A stretch of DNA of 33,528 bases from Bacteriovoracaceae bacterium (GCA_947448205.1 CANFNL010000011.1:1-33528), one strand, 5' to 3'. Counted from the first letter of the stretch, positions 25,266 through 33,362 are shown. Numbers and translations: made by a program. Notes: a model not told the origin generated them from the letters alone.

Positions 25266-25622
25266 ATGGAAGACACGAAAGATTTATCTCGCCGTTCATT
25301 TTTTAAATTTGCTCTAGCAGGAGCAGCAGTAGTTCCTTTTATTCTAAAAGCTTCTAAGTCATTTGCCGCCGATGCTTGTCCAAAAACAGCACCTGCTGGG
25401 AAAGCTTTGGTAAGCTCAACTGAAGGTATGGGAAAAACTCTTCAATATGTAACTGATTCTTCAACTTCAAAGCACCCTAAGCATAAAGCTGGAAATGCTT
25501 GCGGAAACTGTAAATTCTTCAATGCTGGAAAAGCAGAAGGTGGATACGCTCCATGCACAATGATGGGAATGAAGTATGTTACTAACTGTGGATGGTGTTC
25601 ATCATACTCAGCTAAAGCCTAA
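25266..25622 (+). CDS. High-potential iron-sulfur protein (HiPIP) with Tat signal
   Basis: This is a periplasmic [4Fe-4S] electron carrier, 118 aa. The Tat leader has 'LSRRSFFKFAL' (Arg9-Arg10) and ends in SFA-AD. Cluster ligands are Cys79 and Cys82 (CGNC), Cys97 and Cys111, the last in the typical GWC near the C-terminus, with aromatic residues around them; Cys108 and Cys38 are extra. GTAGGAGT gives a strong ribosome site before the ATG. It is monocistronic, followed by a strong terminator. It probably accepts electrons from a periplasmic oxidase or cytochrome complex that is not in the window. The upstream gap (25109-25265) is AT-rich, with CAGGT...ACCTG at 25199-25223 and no firm promoter. 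Confidence 0.93.
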   Translation: MEDTKDLSRRSFFKFALAGAAVVPFILKASKSFAADACPKTAPAGKALVSSTEGMGKTLQYVTDSSTSKHPKHKAGNACGNCKFFNAGKAEGGYAPCTMMGMKYVTNCGWCSSYSAKA

Positions 25623-25634
25623 TCTTTTTTATTC

Positions 25635-25665
25635 AATGAGCGGAAGATCTCTTTCGCTCATTTTT
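25635..25665 (+). terminator. Intrinsic terminator of the HiPIP gene
   Basis: AATGAGCGGAAG (25635-25646) pairs with CTTTCGCTCATT (25651-25662), including one G-U pair, around ATCT. T-rich sequence follows (TTT, then CC and a long T-run). The 3' arm contains the stop codon of the DTW gene on the other strand. Confidence 0.85.
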
Positions 25666-26299
25666 CCTTTGTTTTTTTTCTTAGATAATTTTCTTGATAA
25701 GTCTCTTGCCCCATTTTATCAATTTGATTTTCGATCATTTTATCAAAGGCTTTTTCAAGTAATTCCAGTGATTGTAGGTTAATTGTTGGTTCTACTATTT
25801 TTAGCGCCAAAACACTTGCCTCAAGTGTAGAAAGCGCGCCTGCAATGGGACTTTTTCGCAGTCGGTATTGAGATTTTTGTTGGCTTTTTAAGGCATAGTT
25901 TGGAAGTGAGTGAAGCTCTGGAGATAAGTGGAAAATTTTTTTTGCTTTTTTCCATGTTCCATCAAGAAGAACTAAGTGGGTTATTTTTGATGATAATTTT
26001 CTATCAGAATAATTTTCTATAGGCAAAGAGCTTGGGGATAAAAAAAGAAGACCCATAGATTCTTTGAAGTTTTTGTAAAGTTCCATAAATTGAGAATTTA
26101 ACGAAAATTTTTCATCGGTGATAACAATAATCTTTTGAAAGGTTTTTTTCATCAAACGAACAGTGTTGAGGGCATGATCAGTTTCAGATGGATGCTGCAA
26201 GATAATCAATGTCGTTTGATTTTCAATTGGAAAAAGGTAGGCACATAGGCAGCGGCTTTCCAAAAAATCACATTGGCTACATTTGGCTCTTTTACTCAT
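25658..26299 (-). CDS. DTW-domain tRNA aminocarboxypropyltransferase
   Basis: DTW proteins (TapT/DTWD family) transfer the 3-amino-3-carboxypropyl group of S-adenosylmethionine to uridine in tRNA (acp3U). The protein has 213 aa. Cys7, Cys10, Cys17 and Cys19 at the N-terminus match the usual metal-binding cluster of the family. 'LIILQHPSE' follows, and the defining DGTW is at 113-116 in 'LLDGTWKKAKK'. Near the end 'YRLRKSP' and 'LSTLEA' are also family marks. Assignment rests on these motifs. It is the second gene after the lipoprotein (6 nt gap). Confidence 0.9.
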   Translation of the reverse strand: MSKRAKCSQCDFLESRCLCAYLFPIENQTTLIILQHPSETDHALNTVRLMKKTFQKIIVITDEKFSLNSQFMELYKNFKESMGLLFLSPSSLPIENYSDRKLSSKITHLVLLDGTWKKAKKIFHLSPELHSLPNYALKSQQKSQYRLRKSPIAGALSTLEASVLALKIVEPTINLQSLELLEKAFDKMIENQIDKMGQETYQENYLRKKTKEK

Positions 26300-26305
26300 A
26301 GTGAC

Positions 26306-26779
26306 TTATTGTCTTCGTTTTTTTAAGCGAGATTTTATACAAGCAAGTAAGACGTTATTGATTATTTTATGCTTTTTTTCGCAGTAGTTGAGAATGGTTT
26401 TGGTGAATTTAAAACAATTCTCCTCACTTTTAAAACTGGATTCGTTTCCGTGTTTCATGCAGTAAAAAGCTAGGTTTTGATTAATCTCTTTGAGTCGCTC
26501 TTCACTTTTTTTACTAAGTTTACTGGACGTTGTTACCTCTGAGGCTTTAGAGCTCGTTTGATTGGGGTTGACGATTTTATTTTGTAAGTTGATTTGGGAA
26601 ACAAATAGAGCGGGCCTTAATTGATCTGTGGATTTAATTGGCGTCTGATTAAGTTTGTAACTTTTAGTTCTGTGATCCGTATTTTTATCAGAAGTATTAC
26701 TTGTGTCAGCTGTCGAGCAGCTATTAACAATGAATAAAAGTGAGATGCAGACAACAAAAACGAGTCTATTGATTTTCAT
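26306..26779 (-). CDS. Small four-Cys lipoprotein, 157 aa
   Basis: The family is unknown. The ATG at 26779 gives the leader 'MKINRLVFVVCISLLFIVNSC' with lipid-anchored Cys21. A longer in-frame start at 26815 lies inside the promoter's -35 box and is rejected. A Ser/Thr/Asn-rich linker of about 80 residues is followed by a C-terminal helical region with four Cys spaced C-x14-C-x10-C-x13-C, and a basic end (KSRLKKRRQ). These Cys may form two disulfides. It is the first gene of an operon with the DTW gene. No Shine-Dalgarno sequence lies ahead; see the promoter entry. Confidence 0.75.
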   Translation of the reverse strand: MKINRLVFVVCISLLFIVNSCSTADTSNTSDKNTDHRTKSYKLNQTPIKSTDQLRPALFVSQINLQNKIVNPNQTSSKASEVTTSSKLSKKSEERLKEINQNLAFYCMKHGNESSFKSEENCFKFTKTILNYCEKKHKIINNVLLACIKSRLKKRRQ

Positions 26780-26786
26780 TTTTTTG

Positions 26787-26815
26787 ATTATATAGCAAAA
26801 TTTGAGGCAAGACAA
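26787..26815 (-). promoter_or_regulatory. Strong sigma-70 promoter of the lipoprotein-DTW operon, leaderless
   Basis: On the minus strand TTGTCT (26815-26810) and a perfect TATAAT (26792-26787) are 17 bp apart, the best promoter in the window. TATAAT is 7 nt (CAAAAAA) from the ATG at 26779, so transcription would begin at or next to the start codon, giving a leaderless mRNA. Confidence 0.75.
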
Positions 26816-26816
26816 A

Positions 26817-26867
26817 AAATAGAGTATTTTTGGTTTAGATAAGACTCTATTTGAAGTTTTTAAACTT
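26817..26867. promoter_or_regulatory. Two inverted repeats in the divergent lipoprotein/fabH control region
   Basis: AAATAGAGT (26817-26825) and ACTCTATTT (26844-26852) form a 9-bp dyad with an 18-base spacer, just upstream of the lipoprotein -35. The second dyad is AAGTTT (26854-26859) and AAACTT (26862-26867). It falls between a candidate fabH -35 (TTGAAG 26851-26856) and -10 (TACACT 26873-26878), where a repressor of lipid genes could bind. The operator role is an inference. Confidence 0.45.
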
Positions 26868-26916
26868 TAGGTTACACTTTAGAGAACAAATATTAGCTCA
26901 AGCAAAAGGTGATCAA

Positions 26917-27930
26917 ATGAAATATCGCAGTGAAATTATCGGAGTTGGATCATTTGTTCCTCCTCAAGTTTTCACCAATTTTGATTTAGAAAAAATGCTC
27001 GATACTACTGATGAATGGATTCAACAAAGAACAGGCATTGTTCAAAGACATTGGGTAGACGCTCAAGCTTGCACGACTGATCTAGCTTTGGAAGCCAGTC
27101 TTTTGGCGATAAAAAATGCAGGTATCGATAAATCTGAAATTGATATGATTATCTTTGCAACTCTCACTCCAGATCACGATTTCCCAGGTTCTGGCTGCTT
27201 TTTACAGGCTAAACTTGGACTTCCGGAAATTACGGCGCTCGATATTCGCCAGCAGTGTACCGGCTTTCTTTATGGTCTTTCAATTGCCGATAAATTTATT
27301 CAATCAGGCTCTCATAAAAATATTTTATTAGTTGGTGCTGAAATTCATTCAAAAGGTTTAGATAAAACTCCTAATGGCAGAAATATTTCAGTGCTTTTTG
27401 GTGATGGAGCTGGAGCAGTTATAGTCTCTGCCAGAGAGTCCACTAATGCCGTTAGTGAATCAAAAATTATTGCTACCAAACTATATGCCGATGGAGCTTT
27501 TGCCAAAGAACTTTGGTTACCGGCCCCAGGATCAGCATTGGGAGATGAGCGTATTAATCATCAACTTTTGGAAGAGGGGTTGCATTATCCCCAAATGAAT
27601 GGCAAGACTGTATTTGTTCATGCCACGAAAAGAATGTCAGAGTGTTTATTAAAAATTTGTGTTGAAAATAAAGTTGATGTTAATGATGTCGATCTTTTTT
27701 TATTCCACCAGGCTAATTTAAGAATAAATTCGAAGGTAGCAGAGATGCTCTCTATTTCTGAGTCAAAAATATTTAATACCATTCAAAATTATGGGAATAC
27801 TACGGCCGCGACAATTCCACTTGGAATGGACGATGCTATAAAGGCCGGAGTACTTAAAAAGGGTATGCTCGTTGCTTCCGCTGCTTTTGGCTCAGGCTTT
27901 ACTTGGGCTTCTGCACTTTGGCGACAATAA
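26917..27930 (+). CDS. fabH: Beta-ketoacyl-ACP synthase III (FabH)
   Basis: FabH starts fatty-acid synthesis by condensing acetyl-CoA, or another acyl-CoA, with malonyl-ACP. The protein has 337 aa from the ATG at 26917, which AAGGTGAT precedes; an in-frame start at 26851 would add 22 residues upstream of a typical 'MKYRSEIIGVGSFVPP'. The catalytic triad is Cys114 (RQQCTGF), His264 (FHQANLRI) and Asn294 (NYGNTTAATIP); 'FGDGAGAVIV' and 'AFGSGFTWASALW' complete it. 'TDEWIQQRTGI' is the usual FabH motif. It is not in a fab cluster here but is followed, 4 nt on, by a pseudouridine synthase gene. Confidence 0.95.
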   Translation: MKYRSEIIGVGSFVPPQVFTNFDLEKMLDTTDEWIQQRTGIVQRHWVDAQACTTDLALEASLLAIKNAGIDKSEIDMIIFATLTPDHDFPGSGCFLQAKLGLPEITALDIRQQCTGFLYGLSIADKFIQSGSHKNILLVGAEIHSKGLDKTPNGRNISVLFGDGAGAVIVSARESTNAVSESKIIATKLYADGAFAKELWLPAPGSALGDERINHQLLEEGLHYPQMNGKTVFVHATKRMSECLLKICVENKVDVNDVDLFLFHQANLRINSKVAEMLSISESKIFNTIQNYGNTTAATIPLGMDDAIKAGVLKKGMLVASAAFGSGFTWASALWRQ

Positions 27931-27934
27931 GAAA

Positions 27935-28753
27935 ATGCAAGATCAAAAAATAACTTTTAAAAAATATTGGCGCGAAGGTGATCCTTTAGTGTTAATAGAT
28001 TTTTTAGAAAAGTACTCCAAATTATCAAAGTCTATTTTAAAAAAAGTACTAAATAACGGTAGTGTCCGGCTTCGCCTAGAAAGTAAGTCAAAACTAAAAT
28101 GTGTAAGAAGGGCATCCCAACCCCTCACTAAAGATTCACTCATCGAGTTTTATTACGATGCTAAATTAATGAATCTCAAGCTTCCTCCCGCTGAAATTCT
28201 TTTTGATCAAAGAGAGTGGGGGATATGGTTTAAGCCGACTGGCATGCTCTCTCAAGGAAATGAATTTGGCGATCACTGTAGTATTTTGAGACAAGTTGAA
28301 AAAATTAAAAACAAAGCATGGCTGGTTCACCGACTTGACCGCGAGGCCAATGGTTTAATGCTTTTTGCTTACTCTCATAAAGCCGCAGCACTTTTTTCAG
28401 ATCTGTGGCAAAAGCATAGTGTACGCAAATTTTATCAAATCGAAGTGTTGGGAGTTTTAGAAGATCCTGTTGGAGAAATTAATTTTCCATTAGATGGCAA
28501 AGAAGCTCGCACATCTTATAAAGTTATTGAAACAGGGGCCTATACGACAAAAGTAATGGTTGAAATACATACGGGAAGACTTCATCAAATCAGAAGACAT
28601 TTTGATTTGATCAAGCATCCAGTGATAGGGGATCCAAAATACGGTGTGGGCAATAAAAATGAAGAAGGAATGAAGCTTACTGCATTTCAATTAATTTTTG
28701 TGGATCCTTATACTGAAAAAGAAATTAATTTTTCACTTTCTAATATAAATTAA
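27935..28753 (+). CDS. RluA-family RNA pseudouridine synthase
   Basis: The enzyme isomerises uridine to pseudouridine in rRNA or tRNA. The protein has 272 aa from the ATG at 27935, four bases after fabH; an upstream frame overlapping fabH is rejected as it adds residues read out of fabH. The catalytic motif VHRLDREANG has Asp135. 'IWFKPTGMLSQG', 'RKFYQIEVLG', 'ARTSYKVIE' and the final 'TGRLHQIRRHF' and 'VIGDPKYG' are all RluA-family marks. The N-terminal region (about 20-70) resembles a weak S4-like segment. The exact RNA target cannot be told; TruC-like and RluA/C/D-like sub-groups are possible. Its stop overlaps the stop of the convergent gene. Confidence 0.92.
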   Translation: MQDQKITFKKYWREGDPLVLIDFLEKYSKLSKSILKKVLNNGSVRLRLESKSKLKCVRRASQPLTKDSLIEFYYDAKLMNLKLPPAEILFDQREWGIWFKPTGMLSQGNEFGDHCSILRQVEKIKNKAWLVHRLDREANGLMLFAYSHKAAALFSDLWQKHSVRKFYQIEVLGVLEDPVGEINFPLDGKEARTSYKVIETGAYTTKVMVEIHTGRLHQIRRHFDLIKHPVIGDPKYGVGNKNEEGMKLTAFQLIFVDPYTEKEINFSLSNIN

Positions 28754-30321
28754 TTATACGTTCTTGTTATTTCTAAAATTTTATCAAAACTTAAATCTGG
28801 TTTTGGAACTTGGGAAACCGGTGCATTGGGAAGAGTATTTACATCATAATCTGTTTTAATGTTGTTATCTCTATCAATTCTATTTCTTAGTCCTTGCTCT
28901 GCTGTATACCATGCCATTTTATTAGCCGTTGATGAACAACTATTATTTCCAAGAATTCCCCAGCGAAGTTCTGCGCAATGGTATGGATCAAAAGAGAGAG
29001 CAAAAATATTTTTTAATATAAAATCCATATTGATTTTGAAATTTGCTCTAGCATTTACTGAGCAGGATTCTGATTTAGTTAAATAGATCTCTCTTAAATC
29101 TTTTACTAGGTCGACACCATGATAAATTATTTGTACAGAATGATTTTTATAACCACGAATAATTTTTTCTAAATAATCTTTAATTCCCCTTACCGATGCT
29201 TTTAAGCGAGCATCTCGCGCTGGGGTCGCATAAGCTTCCCAATCTCCATCAGCACCGTAAATATTTGCTGGTAAGAAATCAGGATGAGGGGATTCTTGAA
29301 TCATCGACGCAAGCGATGTGTTGACAGCTTCTTCTCGGTATAAAATATCTTGGCAGAGTTCACTTAATTGATCGGTAAATTCTCCAAGGGGATTATAGAT
29401 AATGATGCCCTCTGCTAGTACCGCCCTAACATATTCGTAAAATGAAACTACTTGACCTTTAAAAATAAAAGGCTCTGTTTGATATTGAATGAGTGAATAG
29501 TTAGGCAATTCATAATTTCTTTTGGCGATGATGCTATTTTCACTTTGATAATAAGGTCTAAAATTTGAAAATCCTCCTCCTATTTGAAGCCTTGAGCGAG
29601 CGAATTTTTCACCGTAGGTAATTGCACTAAGACTATTGTCGGGATGAGCATCGATGAGATAAATTTTTCCATTGGATGTTACATCATAGACGACAGCGAC
29701 ATGTCCATTAGGATCATAAAGCACAGTTCCTGGAGCAATCGCATCTCTATTTATTGCCGTTGGATAGGTATCTCTGAAAAAATAACCACTATCACTTGTT
29801 GAAGCATTAGTTCTAAACATCGCACTCGATACTGTATCATTAATTTTTTGTAATACTTGATTTATACTTTCACCGTCAAAGACTTGATCCTTGCCGGTAA
29901 TAATATTTCCAAAGCGGCTATAGCGGATGTCTGTCGCCAAAAAGCTTAAACTTGTGGCCGCCATTAATTCGCTCTCAAATGAAAAAGGCAAATCATTCAT
30001 CCAGCTAAAATAGGCGCGTAAAACATAGGGAAGATCAGCACAGTCGGAGTAGATAAAATTTAATCTTCTAGGATTAAGGGCCGCATAGCGAGGATTGGCC
30101 ACTGGACTTCTTAAACATTGATCAGTAGTGTGGCATAGATTATTTTTTCGAGCTATTCCAAGGGTATGAATAAATTGTTGATAGCTTAATTCGAATTGAT
30201 CATTCCAAGAAGTATTTTGAATCCGCCAGTACAGGCTTTTCGTTGATTTGGCAAAGGCACTAGATCCATAAGTGCAAGTCATGAGCAATATAAAAGCTGT
30301 GGTTAGGAAATTTTTATTCAT
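28750..30321 (-). CDS. Secreted protein with NlpC/P60-like Cys-His arrangement, 523 aa
   Basis: An exported protein with a signal peptide of about 24 residues ending SAFA. The ATG at 30321 is preceded by AGGAG at 5-nt spacing; a GTG at 30327 overlaps that site and is rejected. In the first half, Cys94 (in 'YSDCADLPYVLR'), His207 (in 'GHVAVVYDV') and Asp224/His226 (in 'LIDAHPD') are ordered as in NlpC/P60 or CHAP peptidases. The stretch 'PGTVLYDPNGHVAVVYDV' strongly recalls the 'PGDLV.F...HVGIY' signature. The C-terminal half (about 270-520) has no recognised domain but several Cys. A role in peptidoglycan cleavage or protein processing in the periplasm is inferred. Confidence 0.7.
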   Translation of the reverse strand: MNKNFLTTAFILLMTCTYGSSAFAKSTKSLYWRIQNTSWNDQFELSYQQFIHTLGIARKNNLCHTTDQCLRSPVANPRYAALNPRRLNFIYSDCADLPYVLRAYFSWMNDLPFSFESELMAATSLSFLATDIRYSRFGNIITGKDQVFDGESINQVLQKINDTVSSAMFRTNASTSDSGYFFRDTYPTAINRDAIAPGTVLYDPNGHVAVVYDVTSNGKIYLIDAHPDNSLSAITYGEKFARSRLQIGGGFSNFRPYYQSENSIIAKRNYELPNYSLIQYQTEPFIFKGQVVSFYEYVRAVLAEGIIIYNPLGEFTDQLSELCQDILYREEAVNTSLASMIQESPHPDFLPANIYGADGDWEAYATPARDARLKASVRGIKDYLEKIIRGYKNHSVQIIYHGVDLVKDLREIYLTKSESCSVNARANFKINMDFILKNIFALSFDPYHCAELRWGILGNNSCSSTANKMAWYTAEQGLRNRIDRDNNIKTDYDVNTLPNAPVSQVPKPDLSFDKILEITRTYN

Positions 30322-30407
30322 TTTCACTCCTATTGGTCTTTGACCTGGAGTAAATCTATATCGTGATTTTCTTCATAACTAATACACTTTAAAAATAACA
30401 TTCATAA

Positions 30408-31163
30408 TTATTTTCTTGAAACGGCAAAAGATCCAAAAGCTTGTTGTGTTGGCATAAGTGAGATGACATTAATATTTATATGCGCTGGCCTTGAGATTAC
30501 CCAGTCGACAACTTCAGCAATATCATTAGCACTCAAGGCTTCCATTCCTTGATATACTGCTTGGGCCTTTTCTTTATCTCCTCTAAAGCGCACTTCTGAA
30601 AATTGTGTTTGACACATGCCAGGCTCGATACTTGTGACTCGGACATTTGTTCCTAAAAGATCGGCTTTAAGATTGAGGGTAAATTGATGAGTGAAGGCTT
30701 TTGTAGCGCCATAAACATTGCCCCCGGGATAGGGAAATTCACCTGCAACTGAGCCGATATTGATAATGTGACCAGAATTTTTTGCAACCATTTTTGGCAA
30801 AACACAATGAGTACAGTTGAGTACACCATTTATATTTGTTTGAATCATAGTATCCCAATCTTCAATTAGAGCTTTTTGGGCAACATCAATACCCAAGGCT
30901 AGGCCTGCATTATTGACGAGGACCTCAATCTGGCTAAACTCAATAGGCAAATGAGCAATGGCCATTTCCACATCTTTTTTCTTAGTCACATCTAATTTTA
31001 TGGTATGTAAATTATTTTTAAATTCCAAGGGTATTTCCTGAGATAACTCCTTTAAGAGATTTTCTCTTCTTCCTGTTGCAATGACCTTGTGACCAAAATT
31101 TATAAATTTTAAAACCATGGCTTTGCCAAATCCCGACGTGGCTCCAGTTATAAATATAATCAC
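30408..31163 (-). CDS. Short-chain dehydrogenase/reductase, YdfG-like
   Basis: An NAD(P)-dependent oxidoreductase of the classical SDR type, 251 aa. The cofactor motif TGATSGFG (6-13) opens the protein; 'NNAG' follows, then the catalytic Ser in 'INIGSVAGEFPYPGGNVYGATK' and Tyr/Lys of YGATK. 'ATGRRENLL' (Arg after the second strand) suggests NADP preference. The sequence best fits the YdfG-like 3-hydroxy acid dehydrogenase group, but substrates in this family are broad. It overlaps the MATE gene by 4 bp (ATGA) and is co-translated with it; the pair is transcribed away from the beta-helix gene. Confidence 0.92.
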   Translation of the reverse strand: MIIFITGATSGFGKAMVLKFINFGHKVIATGRRENLLKELSQEIPLEFKNNLHTIKLDVTKKKDVEMAIAHLPIEFSQIEVLVNNAGLALGIDVAQKALIEDWDTMIQTNINGVLNCTHCVLPKMVAKNSGHIINIGSVAGEFPYPGGNVYGATKAFTHQFTLNLKADLLGTNVRVTSIEPGMCQTQFSEVRFRGDKEKAQAVYQGMEALSANDIAEVVDWVISRPAHININVISLMPTQQAFGSFAVSRK

Positions 31164-32467
31164 AATATTCTCCTAAGATTTTTAATTTTTTTAATAAACA
31201 ACATAATTAAAAAGCAGCACATGCATAACAAGCCGAAGGCAAGTCCCATCCAGAGACCACGCGCCTCAAGATTTTTTTGATATGTAAAATAACAGCCCAC
31301 TGGCATACCAATTATCCAATAAGAAATAAAACCTAAAATCATTGGTAGTTTTGTTTCTTGCAATCCTCTCATCACTCCAGCTAATACAACTTGAATACCG
31401 TCAGGAATTTGAAATAGTCCAACCCAAAATAAAAGAGCACTAGCATAAGAAATGATTTCTTGATCAGAACTGGCCAGTCCTAAGATTGATCCAGGAATAA
31501 ATAAATAAGCAGCAGCAAAAATGAATTGAAGTATAAGCGCCAGAATTAATGCGCCTATTGAGTAATCTACAATTCCTGCTAGAGATTTGCGGCCTAATTG
31601 CTCACCCACAAAAACAGACACTGCACTTCCAATGGCCAAGGGAACCATAAAGGTGAGTGAGGTTATGTTGATTACTAAACTCTGAGATGCCGATGCCATC
31701 AAGCTCATCTTTCCTACTAAGACAGTAACTGTGCTAAATACCAAAACTTCACAAAGAACTGTAAATGAAATGGGTAAACCCAAACGCAGCATTTTTTTCA
31801 ATGTTTCAGGGCTTGAATGAGTTGAGTATGCACAAGTTTTTTTCATGTAGAAATAGAGAATAATCGCCATCAGAAATCGACATATAGAAGTGACAATGGC
31901 CGCACCTAAGACACCCAATCGTGGAATCGGTCCCAGACCAAACATAAAAACAATACATAAAACAACATTGATAAGATTAAAAAAGAGGATTAACCCATTA
32001 GCAAAATAAGTTTTATTTTCTGCCTGCAAGACTTCTTTGGTTGCTTGAAAGATTAAGGCAGGCCATAAAGAGAGTGCTGTCCACTTCAAATAGAGAGCAA
32101 CACTTGGAACAATTTCATTATTTAGTCCCAACCAATCAATATGATAAGTTAAAATCAAAAGTAGTGTGATTATTATGAGAGAGCAAAATGTTGCTAATAT
32201 GTAAGCGTTATAAAGCAGATTTTTGTCTTTTTCTCCTTTGCCAATTTTTTCAGATGCCATAGGCCCAAGGCATAATAAAAGTCCGATACCCACTACTAAA
32301 AAAGGCATAAAAATACCTGCCGCCACCCCAATGGCGGAGACTGCTTGTGTCGAAAAATGTCCTGCAACAACAATATCTCCTACACCAAAGAGCATTTGCC
32401 CGATTTGACCGGAGATAATTGGCAAGGAAAAGAGGAATATTTCTTTTAGTAATTTTAATTTTTTCAT
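31160..32467 (-). CDS. MATE-family multidrug/Na+ or H+ antiporter
   Basis: An inner-membrane exporter of 435 aa with about twelve predicted membrane helices, the usual MATE length. The start 'LKEIFLFSLPIISGQIGQMLFGVGDIVVAG' and 'VSAIGVAAGIFMPFLVVGIGLLL' fit helices 1 and 2, where MATE proteins hold the cation site. The second half repeats the pattern from 'MLRLGLPISFTVLCEVLVFS' on, as expected from the two-bundle architecture. GGA lies 5-7 nt ahead of the ATG, a modest ribosome site. It is the first gene of a two-gene operon with the SDR. The substrate cannot be predicted; cationic drugs or dyes are usual. Confidence 0.93.
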   Translation of the reverse strand: MKKLKLLKEIFLFSLPIISGQIGQMLFGVGDIVVAGHFSTQAVSAIGVAAGIFMPFLVVGIGLLLCLGPMASEKIGKGEKDKNLLYNAYILATFCSLIIITLLLILTYHIDWLGLNNEIVPSVALYLKWTALSLWPALIFQATKEVLQAENKTYFANGLILFFNLINVVLCIVFMFGLGPIPRLGVLGAAIVTSICRFLMAIILYFYMKKTCAYSTHSSPETLKKMLRLGLPISFTVLCEVLVFSTVTVLVGKMSLMASASQSLVINITSLTFMVPLAIGSAVSVFVGEQLGRKSLAGIVDYSIGALILALILQFIFAAAYLFIPGSILGLASSDQEIISYASALLFWVGLFQIPDGIQVVLAGVMRGLQETKLPMILGFISYWIIGMPVGCYFTYQKNLEARGLWMGLAFGLLCMCCFLIMLFIKKIKNLRRIL

Positions 32468-32514
32468 TTTTCCAAATCACAAGTTTACAAACATAAAGAA
32501 ACCCTAGAAAATAA

Positions 32515-32520
32515 TATAAT
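32515..32520 (+). promoter_or_regulatory. Consensus -10 box (TATAAT) upstream of the beta-helix gene
   Basis: A perfect TATAAT, 23 nt before the TTG start. The best -35 candidate at 17 bp (CATAAA) is poor, and TTTACA at 32484 is too far (25 bp). A plausible promoter, low certainty. Confidence 0.35.
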
Positions 32521-32543
32521 AAGTAATTAAAAAAGGAAGTCAC

Positions 32544-33362
32544 TTGGAAAAACCTCAAGTTGTTGGTTCGTCATTGAATAAAGATGAACACGAAGATATC
32601 AACCAACGCTCTTCTACAAAAACTGGCTTCATCGCTCTTTTTGAGAATACATTTAGAAAATTAGGAAACTTTGCTTTTTTCTTATTTTTGATTCCCGTTA
32701 TTTTAGTCTGTGTTTTCTGTTTAGCAGTGGCCCTTACTCCTGGTGTGATAATTCTCCAATGGGTTGGCCTTCATGTGGCAGAGTACTCTTTGGTTATTAA
32801 ATCTTTTTGTTATGCTTCTAGCTTAGCTTTAGGTTTTTTGGCATTCATACTAACATTGATTACAATCGTGCCCATTATGAATTTTCCCATCATTGCTTTT
32901 GTTAAACCAAATAGAGGAGCATGGTTTTCAGTTGAGTCAATGCCTTGGTATTATCATAATGCTCTTACTTATTTAGTTCGTTACACTATTTTAGATCTCA
33001 TTACACCATCACCACTTAATTTATTATTTTTTAAAATGATGGGAATGAAAATTGGAAAAGGAGTTTTGCTTAACACTTCTAATATTTCTGATCCTTGCTT
33101 AATTGTCTTGGAAGACTATGTAACCATTGGTGGATCGGTTTACATGATGGCCCATTATGGAATGAAAGGATTTCTCATCATCGATCGTCTGATAGTAAAA
33201 CGAGGGGCTATGGTTGGACTTGCCGCCAAACTACTTGGCGGAGTAACTATCGGAGAGAAAGCAGTCGTTGGTCCCAACGTTGCCGTGTTACCAAAAACCA
33301 TTATTAAACCCGGTGAAAAGTATGGGCTGCCTGCCAGTTCCAATAGTACTTCAGCAACTTAA
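32544..33362 (+). CDS. Membrane protein with C-terminal hexapeptide (left-handed beta-helix) domain
   Basis: The protein has 272 aa and starts at TTG 32544, preceded by AAAGGAAG. A polar N-terminus of about 40 residues is followed by two hydrophobic segments at about 43-64 and 93-118. A short interface segment contains Trp-rich 'RGAWFSVESMPWYYHNA'. From about 168 to 262 the repeats '(I/V)G(K/G)G', 'VTIGGSVYMMAH', 'VGLAAKLLGGVTIGEKAVVGPNVAVLPKTIIKPGEK' form a left-handed beta-helix as in acyltransferases of the hexapeptide family and in C-terminal domains of some peptide-synthetase relatives. His in MMAHYG could act as the catalytic base. It is monocistronic; a membrane-linked acyl transfer is inferred. 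Confidence 0.8.
   Translation: MEKPQVVGSSLNKDEHEDINQRSSTKTGFIALFENTFRKLGNFAFFLFLIPVILVCVFCLAVALTPGVIILQWVGLHVAEYSLVIKSFCYASSLALGFLAFILTLITIVPIMNFPIIAFVKPNRGAWFSVESMPWYYHNALTYLVRYTILDLITPSPLNLLFFKMMGMKIGKGVLLNTSNISDPCLIVLEDYVTIGGSVYMMAHYGMKGFLIIDRLIVKRGAMVGLAAKLLGGVTIGEKAVVGPNVAVLPKTIIKPGEKYGLPASSNSTSAT

Noticed and set aside
26851-26916. N-terminal extension of FabH by 22 residues
   Set aside because: A good AAGGTGAT lies before the ATG at 26917, and the family's usual N-terminus starts there. The upstream part overlaps the putative promoter.
27872-27934. Upstream start of the pseudouridine synthase, inside fabH
   Set aside because: The added residues are read out of frame from fabH; the ATG at 27935 follows the fabH stop directly.
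32484-32489. TTTACA as a -35 for the TATAAT at 32515
   Set aside because: The gap is 25 bp, far too long for a sigma-70 promoter.
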